From NCBI GenBank assembly GCA_031549605.1, contig JAVBPM010000087.1, positions 1 to 14,813 on the forward strand: a stretch of 14,813 nt of DNA, given 5' to 3'. Of the stretch, positions 1 to 5,577 are shown in pieces. Each line of letters starts with the position of its first letter. The first letter of the stretch is position 1. Source of the DNA: WRAI01 sp031549605. GTDB lineage: Bacteria; Bacillota; Clostridia; Oscillospirales; UBA929. The position numbers and the translations under genes were made by a program. Below the pieces are notes generated by a model that was not told the origin of the DNA, searched no databases, and worked only from the letters and a program-made list of their open reading frames with translations.

Positions 1-115
1 ACAGAACACTTCTCAACACCGAAACACGACCCGCCATTGCGATGGCCTGCTCGTATTTCGGTGTTGCTTGCGTTCTGCCAAGACGCTCAGCCGCAGTCGT
101 AACGGTTCAGCCGGC
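1..115. repeat. Palindrome family copy 1 (left side cut by window edge)
   Basis: Paired segments are CAGAAC (2-7) with GTTCTG (72-77), AACACCGAAA (15-24) with TTTCGGTGTT (56-65), ACGA (26-29) with TCGT (51-54), and an apical stem GCCAT (33-37) with ATGGC (42-46) around loop TGCG. Bases 2-82 match copy 2 at 80 of 81 positions. The right outer flank (83-110) is unrelated to the other copies, but it ends in the same CCGGCTCAAGCCATG, which contains the stop codon of the endolysin gene. Confidence 0.85.
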
Positions 116-931
116 TCAAGCCATGGCGCGCATCATAATAACAACCGCGCGCACCAGCTCGTCGGTCAGGTTGAGCTTGCCGCCGCCGGTGCCGCCTAGA
201 TAACCGCGGTCAATCGCCTGCTGTACATAGCTCTGCGCCCAGACCGGCAGCTCCTCGACGGTGTTGTACACCGGCACATTCACCTTCTGCTCCAGCGCGT
301 CAACGCGTTCGCTCAGCGCCTCAATCATACCTTTCAGCTCCTCATATTGCGTCATAGTCAGCTCTCCCTCAAAGTCCTCATAGCGCGGCCGGGCGTAGCC
401 GGCAATCATGTTGTACGACAGCGCGTAGCTCTTGGCAACGACCGCGCCGCCGTTGGCAACAACGCCCGATTGGGCGCTGGTGTTGCCCTCAATGGTGTAC
501 GCACGCCCGTTTTTTACGTCGGTCACCAGCCCGACATGACCCTGCGTGGTCGGGTCGGGCGCGTACTTAAACAATATCAAATCGCCCCGTTTGGGGTTGT
601 TTTCCACCCAGATTCCCATTTTCTTAAACATCCGCGTGCCGGTCGTGCAGCCGGCAAAGTGCGGCAACAGCGCCTGTTGAACGTCCGCGCCCAGCGCGCG
701 GTAAAACACGTCGCTGACAAACATCGCGCACCACGGCTCGGCCTGCAGTGCGATGCCAAAATAGTCACGGTACCACTTGGCAAAAATCGTGTAGTTGTCG
801 CGTCCGGCGTGCTTGGTCTTGTCAATCAAATAGTCCTCGTCATAGGCGTCGGCGCTGTCGGGCGGCCTCTTTTTCTCGAGGTAGCCCAGCCAGCTACCGG
901 CCTCAGTGAGTACAGCGTCAATCAGTGACAT
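116..931 (-). CDS. Phage-type endolysin: CHAP/NlpC-P60-like amidase with C-terminal wall-binding-like domain
   Basis: This 271-residue protein is predicted to cut peptidoglycan. The N-terminal catalytic domain (about residues 1-185) has the papain-like amidase pattern. A probable nucleophile Cys68 lies in EPWCAMFVSDVF, His132 in a GHVGLVTDV strand after RGDLILF, and Glu148/Asn150 in YTIEGNTS. A short heptad-like, charged coiled coil (about 191-217) leads to a C-terminal segment (221-271, VYNTVEELPVWAQ and DRGYLGGTG) of the kind seen at the end of many clostridial phage lysins. The ATG at 931 was chosen because AGGTG sits 5 bases upstream; the frame stays open to 1024 but has no better site. 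There is no signal peptide, so export would need a holin, and none is visible. It lies 59 bases downstream of the portal gene and probably shares its transcript. Its last codons, ATGGCTTGA, abut a large palindrome. A host wall hydrolase is less likely, given the missing signal peptide and the phage neighbours. Confidence 0.86.
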   Translation of the reverse strand: MSLIDAVLTEAGSWLGYLEKKRPPDSADAYDEDYLIDKTKHAGRDNYTIFAKWYRDYFGIALQAEPWCAMFVSDVFYRALGADVQQALLPHFAGCTTGTRMFKKMGIWVENNPKRGDLILFKYAPDPTTQGHVGLVTDVKNGRAYTIEGNTSAQSGVVANGGAVVAKSYALSYNMIAGYARPRYEDFEGELTMTQYEELKGMIEALSERVDALEQKVNVPVYNTVEELPVWAQSYVQQAIDRGYLGGTGGGKLNLTDELVRAVVIMMRAMA

Positions 932-990
932 GGCTTCACCTGCTTTCGTTAGTCGACAAAAAATGTCTTGGTTCAGCATATGCGGCGCGG

Positions 991-2259
991 CTATTGCGCG
1001 CCACTCACCGGCAGCGCCAGCCAACCGCGCAGCTCGTCAGCGCCCACAGCACCCAGCCCAACGCCCTGCGCCAGCTGGGCAAAGGTCTCGGCACTGTCCT
1101 CAATCAGCGCGTAGCTCCAGTCAAATTTCAATTCAGCCTTGCCGCCCATGGGCAGCCGGCAGACGTCGGCCAGCACGTTGCAGGCAAACAGCAGCTGGTT
1201 CAGCCCGCGCTCGATTTCACCGCGCAGCGCATCAACCAGCGAAAAGGTGTCGACCGTCGAGCGCTTGATGGCGGTAGCCGTCGCGTCGGCGGCGGCCAAA
1301 TCGGTCAGCACGCCGCGGTTGACGCCAATGGCCTTTTCCAGCAGCCCCAGCCGGAAGTTAACAGCGTCGCTCAACGCGCCGACGCGCATGTCGGGCGAGT
1401 AAATCTCAAAGAAGGGCTTGTCGTCAATGCCACCGGCGGCGTCAAATTTCTTAAAGATGTTGGCCTGCGGCAGCAGACGCTCGCGTCCGGCGTCATCGCG
1501 CTTAAACAGCCGGTAGTCGGCGCCGATAAAGGTGCGCTTGTCGACAATCTCGCTCTGAAAAATGTCGAGCTGCTCCAAAATCTCGACCATCAGCGTCTCG
1601 CAGCCAAAGGTCACCGGTACGCCAAACAGCGACTGGCCGTCGCGGCGGTCGTCAACCGGGCACTTGACCCAGCCGAACAAATGGCCAAACACGCCGCGCA
1701 TCTCCTGCCGCGCCGGCAGCTCGGCCCACGCCGCGCAGCCGGTCAGCGGCACCTCGCGCCCGTTTTTCAGCGCGCGCTGCTCGATTACATAGCCGCCCTT
1801 GCCGTCGCGGCTGTGCAGCTCCACGCGCACCAGCTCGCCGTCGGCACTGTCGAAGGTCTCGGCGACAAAGGCAATCTTGCGAATGTCGCTGCCGCTGCGC
1901 TCCAGCACGACAGCGCGGTCTTGGTTAAGCAGCTCGACCTCCAGCCGCCCGTCGCACACGCGCGGCTTCAGCACCACGCCACCGACGCCCAGCGCCCGCG
2001 CCGCGACAATCTTCAGCTTGTCCAGCACGGGGTTGACCGCCTCAGCCAGCAGCAGCGCGCGCTTGCCCGCGCCCACCAGCGCGACATCGCTGTCGCTGCA
2101 AGCGACGTTGGCGATCTTGTTGGCCACCACCGCCGTCAAATTCAGCTTGGCGCACTCAGCGTACTTGCGCCCAAAGCCCTCGTAGCGCACACTCTCGGCC
2201 TCCGACGTGCCGCCAGCCCCCGCCAACCGTTTCAGCCATTGCCATAGTTTACTAAACAT
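991..2259 (-). CDS. Phage portal protein (SPP1 gp6-like)
   Basis: This 422-residue protein resembles portal proteins, the ring at the unique capsid vertex through which DNA is packaged and to which the tail attaches. What is visible is the order of portal-type segments. The basic, amphipathic N-terminus MFSKLWQWLKRL is followed by a region around 36-60 that continues as a helix. Around 203-250, a DRRDGQSLFG turn leads into the long helix ETLMVEILEQLDIFQSEIVDKRTFI. Then comes ATATAIKRSTVDTF (about 326-339), the counterpart of the TATE-type stem motif, and a C-terminal FDWSYALIEDSAETF-GVGLGAVGADELRGWL segment like the end of gp6-family portals. The length is normal for the family. The ATG at 2259 has AGGAGG six bases upstream. 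In most phages the portal directly follows the large terminase. Here 1.9 kb with an opposing lipoprotein gene separates them. I saw no confident promoter for this gene. Confidence 0.84.
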   Translation of the reverse strand: MFSKLWQWLKRLAGAGGTSEAESVRYEGFGRKYAECAKLNLTAVVANKIANVACSDSDVALVGAGKRALLLAEAVNPVLDKLKIVAARALGVGGVVLKPRVCDGRLEVELLNQDRAVVLERSGSDIRKIAFVAETFDSADGELVRVELHSRDGKGGYVIEQRALKNGREVPLTGCAAWAELPARQEMRGVFGHLFGWVKCPVDDRRDGQSLFGVPVTFGCETLMVEILEQLDIFQSEIVDKRTFIGADYRLFKRDDAGRERLLPQANIFKKFDAAGGIDDKPFFEIYSPDMRVGALSDAVNFRLGLLEKAIGVNRGVLTDLAAADATATAIKRSTVDTFSLVDALRGEIERGLNQLLFACNVLADVCRLPMGGKAELKFDWSYALIEDSAETFAQLAQGVGLGAVGADELRGWLALPVSGAQ

Positions 2260-2305
2260 ACGATTCCTCCTGTTTTTGTTCTTTCTATCCGAAAAGCGCC
2301 CACCT

Positions 2306-2334
2306 TTGACAGCCGACGCACAAACGACTATAAT
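2306..2334 (+). promoter_or_regulatory. Perfect consensus sigma-A/sigma-70 promoter for lipoprotein A
   Basis: TTGACA at 2306-2311 and TATAAT at 2329-2334 are separated by exactly 17 bases, so both hexamers and the spacing match consensus. The expected transcript start is near 2341, giving a short leader before the ribosome binding site at 2353-2358. The promoter lies in the 105-base gap between the divergent portal and lipoprotein A genes. It would drive lipoprotein A independently of phage transcription. Confidence 0.88.
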
Positions 2335-2364
2335 AACGACACTCCATACATTGAGGTGACACAC

Positions 2365-3759
2365 TTGAAAACACGCATCAAAGCGCTGCTGCTGTTGCTG
2401 ATGCTGACGCTGTCAGCCTGCACCGCCGCACCAACGCCCACGCCGCGCCCGACGCTCAACCACGACATCGAGCCGCTGCCGGAGACCAACGAGTTGAAAG
2501 CGGTACTGCTGATGAATGGCCTTGACTTTGCCATGGTTACAGACCCCGACGAGCTGGCGGCTTTTGAGCGGTTGCAGCCTACGCTGATAGAAGGCAAGTA
2601 TTCGCCAGACCGCGACGCTCAGATCTGCTGGATCCAGCAGATCCGCACAGGCGCCGGTGACGACGAGTTTCGCTGCTACATCGACGACCAGCCGGCCGCT
2701 GCCAAAGCGTGGCTGACAACGCAGACAGAGGGCGACAAGCACTTTTCGCTGTACTATGCCGCTGTTGACAGCACCACCGACATGACAGAACTAAGCCAGC
2801 GACTGGCGCAGCGTGACATTGTCGTCAGCTACAACGACTCGCCCGCAACCGCAACGCCGGCAGAGATGCGCCCGTACATCGCACTGACCCGCGTGCTGGC
2901 AGAAAACGAAACCGAGACCAACTACGCCACACCGCAGACGCTGGGCGACTACGAGCCGGACGACGTCTTTATCCCGTGGGTCAACGCCATAGCCGCGTCG
3001 TGCGATATTGCGTTTGCCGCCCAATGTCAACCCGCTTCGCTCTTTAACAATCGGCGCGCTCTTTTCCTTTTTTTAGACCATCGTTTGGACAATGACCAAG
3101 CCAAGAATCTGCAGCCCACTGTCATTCAACAACTCGCGCAACAAAACGACGCAACCGTGCTGGGCAGCGTCGTCATGACGTTAAATTCTCCGCGTATGCG
3201 CTGGCTGCTGCTGTATACCGCGCGCGAATGCTCGAATGAAGAATGGATGCAGCTGTGTCAGCAAGAGCAGCTGTTTGCTATGGGACCCGGCCGCCCAACG
3301 CTGGACATCACCAAGGTCGAAGGCTTTGTCGACTATGGAAACGGCACACACACCGCGCTTTCCTTCGTGCTGGAACGGAACAAGGGCGGTACGCTGTACT
3401 ATCACGACACTGTCGATTTTAATCCGCTGACCGACCCGTGGCCCACGAGCGAAACCAGCCAGCCACTCACATTCGAGGAGGACGATGACTTTACGGCCAT
3501 GGTGACGTCGCTGTCCAACTTCGAGGTGCAGACCATACCCAACGACCTGGGCATCGGCAACGACGCCAGCAGCTACTACGAGTACCTGCGCGTAACCATT
3601 GACGGCAAAACCTACACCTGCGGCGGTCAGGGTAATCAGGACTACGACTTCCGTTACAACGCCGCCATAACAGCCGTCGACAGAGCCTGCTCCTTCCGGC
3701 AGTATATCGCAGATGATATTAAACAGGAGCTTCAGCAGGAGGAAACGGCTGCGCCGTAG
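2365..3759 (+). CDS. Putative lipoprotein of unknown function (lipoprotein A)
   Basis: This 464-residue secreted protein is not recognised. It has a basic N-region, a Leu-rich core and a clear lipobox LSAC, so Cys19 should be lipidated and the protein anchored on the outside of the membrane. A short Thr-Pro linker (about 20-30) follows, then an acidic body with scattered Cys. The C-terminal part (about 365-450) reads as an acidic stretch, a helix, YLRVTIDGKTYTCGG and then a helix ending in FRQYIADDI. That resembles the small alpha/beta end domain of other clostridial lipoproteins, but this is from memory and uncertain. The TTG at 2365 was chosen as start because GAGGTG (2353-2358) lies six bases before it; a GTG at 2356 sits inside that site. 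The gene has its own consensus promoter. It lies between the phage terminase and portal genes on the opposite strand, and a palindrome begins two bases after its stop. It does not share the leader of lipoproteins B, D, E and F. Confidence 0.88.
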   Translation: MKTRIKALLLLLMLTLSACTAAPTPTPRPTLNHDIEPLPETNELKAVLLMNGLDFAMVTDPDELAAFERLQPTLIEGKYSPDRDAQICWIQQIRTGAGDDEFRCYIDDQPAAAKAWLTTQTEGDKHFSLYYAAVDSTTDMTELSQRLAQRDIVVSYNDSPATATPAEMRPYIALTRVLAENETETNYATPQTLGDYEPDDVFIPWVNAIAASCDIAFAAQCQPASLFNNRRALFLFLDHRLDNDQAKNLQPTVIQQLAQQNDATVLGSVVMTLNSPRMRWLLLYTARECSNEEWMQLCQQEQLFAMGPGRPTLDITKVEGFVDYGNGTHTALSFVLERNKGGTLYYHDTVDFNPLTDPWPTSETSQPLTFEEDDDFTAMVTSLSNFEVQTIPNDLGIGNDASSYYEYLRVTIDGKTYTCGGQGNQDYDFRYNAAITAVDRACSFRQYIADDIKQELQQEETAAP

Positions 3760-3760
3760 C

Positions 3761-3938
3761 ACGTGCTATCGGCTCACGCGGCGCGTAACCCTAACGCCTG
3801 CCGCCAGTCACGCTTGGTCAGAACACTTCTCAACACCGAAACACGACCCGCCATTGCGTTGGCCTGCTCGTATTTCGGTGTTGCTTGCGTTCTGCCAAGT
3901 CACCTTTTGCGTATCGCTAAGCCTTCACCCGGCTCAAG
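3761..3938. repeat. Palindrome family copy 2
   Basis: This copy begins two bases after the stop of lipoprotein A. Core pairs are CTTGG (3813-3817) with CCAAG (3895-3899), CAGAAC (3819-3824) with GTTCTG (3889-3894), and AACACCGAAA (3832-3841) with TTTCGGTGTT (3873-3882). The outer left arm has decayed and pairs poorly. Bases 3889-3943 are identical to 4070-4124 in copy 3 (55 of 55). Its left end CGTGCTATCGG (3762-3772) recurs at 14611-14621, just before copy 4. Confidence 0.82.
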
Positions 3939-3956
3939 CCATGAAGATCGGCACTC

Positions 3957-4114
3957 GCCGGCCGTAGGCCAAGCGCTACGGTAAAAGGCGCTTGGACAGA
4001 ACACCTTACAAACTCAAAACGTCCGCCATGACATTGCGATGTCAAAGCGGCCATTCCGAGTTTGCTTGTGTTCTGCCAAGTCACCTTTTGCGTATCGCTA
4101 AGCCTTCACCCGGC
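3957..4114. repeat. Palindrome family copy 3, complete, abutting the terminase stop codon
   Basis: This is the best preserved copy at the convergent junction between lipoprotein A and the terminase. From outside in, the pairs are GCCGG (3957-3961) with CCGGC (4110-4114), AGGC with GCCT, AGCG with CGCT, TACG with CGTA, AAAAGG with CCTTTT, CTTGG with CCAAG, CAGAACAC with GTGTTCTG, CAAACTC (4009-4015) with GAGTTTG (4058-4064), CCGC with GCGG, and apical GACAT (4030-4034) with ATGTC (4039-4043) around loop TGCG. No T-tract follows, so it is not a classical intrinsic terminator. The terminase stop codon begins at the next base. Confidence 0.87.
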
Positions 4115-5344
4115 TCAAGCCATGCCATTCCTCCACACCCCATTACACGCATAGCGCACGGCGTCGATGCAGTGGTTGTCGCGGTCGGGATACCCCGGCT
4201 CGTAGCCGCCCTCGGCGTCCTTTTGGTATTCGTACTGACTCATTTCAGCCGCCGTTTTGGGCGTTCGCAGCGGGTCAATGACAATCGCCGCCAGCCCTTG
4301 CAGCCACTGCATCGAGTAGCGCAGGCTGCCGGGGCCCTTGCTGGCGGCCAGCGCGCCGTACAGCCCCAGCTCGCGCAGGTCGGCAATCGAGCGCCGGTCG
4401 CTGTTGTCGCAAATCAGCGGCTCGTCATGTAGCACGCCGCGCGTTGTCAGCGCGTCGTACACCTCGCGGGCGCTGGCACGCGTCTGCACCCACTCGTCAA
4501 ACACCGTCAGCACACGCCGCGATGCGTCGTAGTGACAGCCGACATAGGCGGTCGGGTCGGGAAAATAGCCCCAATCCAGCCCGTGCAGCCGCCGCTCCAG
4601 CCCGTTGACAAGCGCGTCATCCAGCGACTGCAAGCGCAGGTTGTGAAACACCAACCCCTCAGCCGCGCCCCACTCGCCGCACGCCGCCACGCGCCAGCGC
4701 GCCGGATCGCGCGTTTTCATGTCGTCAAACAGCCGCTTGTCGGCGGCGTCGAGAAACTCGTTGTCGGCGTAGGTGGTGGTCAGCGCCAGCAGGTCGGCCG
4801 ACGGCGGCGGGTCAAAAAACCGCGCCTTGAGCCAGTGCCGCGCGTGCCACGGGTTAAAGGTCAGCGTCACCTGCTTAAACAGCGGCGGCTCGACATGGCC
4901 GCGAATCGACTCGTCGAGCAGGTTAAAGTCAGCCTCGCAGCCCAGCTCGTACGCCTCCTCGACCCACAGCCAGCACAGCTGCCCGACGTTGACGGTAATC
5001 GAGGTAATCTTCATGGCGTCGTCGAGTCCTCGAAAGAGAATCTTTTGCCCCGTCGGGCGATAGACCAGCTCCAGCGGCGACTCGCGGCAATCCCAAAAGG
5101 CGCTAACGCCCAGCCGACCAATCGCCCACTTCAACTCGGCATAGCAGCTGTCCTTCAGCGTGCGAAAGACCTTGCGCACCACCAGCAAATTGGCGTCGGG
5201 ATAGCGCATCATGCGCACAATAAAATTCAACGCCGTCGTCTTCGACTTCTTGCTCGCCCGCCCGCCCTTGACCACGCGATAGCGCCCGCGAAACGCCCAA
5301 AAGGCGTCATACCCCCCGCCCACCACCGCGCGCACGTCGACCAT
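4115..5344 (-). CDS. terL: Phage terminase large subunit (packaging ATPase/nuclease)
   Basis: This 409-residue protein is the motor that pumps phage DNA into the procapsid and cuts the concatemer. The ATPase half shows a Walker-A-like GGRASKKSKTT (about 27-37), a Walker B strand QLCWLWVEEA (about 122-131, with catalytic Glu) and the coupling motif TFNPW (162-166). The nuclease half has the expected acidic residues: Asp257 in LDWGYFPDPTA, Asp313 in CDNSDRRSI, and Asp389/Asp394 in RDNHCIDAVRYA. The length fits the family (Terminase_3/PBSX-like). The Walker A differs from the classical form (AxxKKSK in place of GxxGKS), as seen in many clostridial phage terminases. The ATG at 5344 follows GGGAGG at good spacing; a TTG at 5362 lies upstream of that site and is rejected. 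A hairpin with a T-tract sits just before the ribosome binding site. No small subunit gene is found upstream; a lipoprotein operon runs the other way instead. Confidence 0.93.
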   Translation of the reverse strand: MVDVRAVVGGGYDAFWAFRGRYRVVKGGRASKKSKTTALNFIVRMMRYPDANLLVVRKVFRTLKDSCYAELKWAIGRLGVSAFWDCRESPLELVYRPTGQKILFRGLDDAMKITSITVNVGQLCWLWVEEAYELGCEADFNLLDESIRGHVEPPLFKQVTLTFNPWHARHWLKARFFDPPPSADLLALTTTYADNEFLDAADKRLFDDMKTRDPARWRVAACGEWGAAEGLVFHNLRLQSLDDALVNGLERRLHGLDWGYFPDPTAYVGCHYDASRRVLTVFDEWVQTRASAREVYDALTTRGVLHDEPLICDNSDRRSIADLRELGLYGALAASKGPGSLRYSMQWLQGLAAIVIDPLRTPKTAAEMSQYEYQKDAEGGYEPGYPDRDNHCIDAVRYACNGVWRNGMA

Positions 5345-5360
5345 CGGCACACCTCCCTTC

Positions 5361-5397
5361 AAAAAAACAAGCAGCCCGTCACCGGGCCGCCTGTTTT
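5361..5397 (-). terminator. Intrinsic terminator-like hairpin immediately upstream of the terminase ribosome binding site
   Basis: GCCCG (5374-5378) pairs with CGGGC (5383-5387) around TCAC. The stem is extended by GC/GC and by AAAACA (5364-5369) with TGTTTT (5392-5397). Read on the minus strand it ends in a run of seven T. It is either the end of a lost upstream gene or an attenuator in the terminase leader. Confidence 0.7.
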
Positions 5398-5408
5398 ATG
5401 CTGCCGTG

Positions 5409-5417
5409 AGTATACCA
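5409..5417 (-). promoter_or_regulatory. Possible extended -10 promoter for the terminase
   Basis: On the minus strand the sequence reads TGGTATACT, an extended -10 (TG-n-TATACT). No good -35 is seen at 16-18 bases. A transcript from here would pass through the terminator-like hairpin at 5361-5397 before reaching the terminase start. Confidence 0.4.
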
Positions 5418-5459
5418 TAGCGTAGGGGTAAATTACTGTAGACCTGCCCTCGACAGGTT

Positions 5460-5487
5460 TCGACACTTTGTAACTCTTTGGCATAAA
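5460..5487 (+). promoter_or_regulatory. Weaker alternative promoter upstream of the lipoprotein operon
   Basis: TCGACA (5460-5465, five of six to consensus) and CATAAA (5482-5487, four of six) are separated by 16 bases. It lies upstream of the better candidate at 5506-5534. The two may be tandem promoters, or only the second is real. Confidence 0.3.
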
Positions 5488-5505
5488 TCTGTAACCGCTT
5501 TGTCA

Positions 5506-5534
5506 TTGTATCGCCCCGCAAAGAGGGCTATACT
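5506..5534 (+). promoter_or_regulatory. Likely promoter of the five-gene secreted-protein operon
   Basis: A good -10, TATACT (5529-5534), follows a weak -35, TTGTAT (5506-5511), at a 17-base spacing. It is the closest recognisable promoter to lipoprotein B. No other convincing promoter was noticed in the short gaps between the following genes. Confidence 0.6.
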
Positions 5535-5577
5535 GGGCGCAAATGCAGCCCTTTTCCAATAAAAGGAGTGAAGCGTC

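Noticed and set aside
925..2247. Long plus-strand open frame of 440 codons
   Set aside because: It lies antisense to the portal gene, lacks a ribosome binding site and recognisable domains, and is Arg/Gln/Ala/Val-rich, as expected for a shadow frame in GC-rich DNA.
2356..2364. GTG start for lipoprotein A at 2356
   Set aside because: The GTG overlaps the GAGGTG ribosome binding site that correctly spaces the TTG at 2365.
3957..4114. Intrinsic terminator
   Set aside because: The hairpin is far longer than usual, has many internal loops and is not followed by a T-tract on either strand.
3761..4125. Integron attC sites
   Set aside because: The hairpins at gene ends resemble attC in size and placement, but no GTTRRRY/RYYYAAC core pair is found, the genes face opposite ways and no integrase gene is present.
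3761..4125. CRISPR array
   Set aside because: There are only two long palindromic units in tandem, with no short regular repeats and spacers and no cas genes.
4532..5425. Plus-strand open frame of 297 codons
   Set aside because: It is antisense to the terminase, which has clear ATPase and nuclease motifs, and its composition is that of a GC-rich shadow frame.
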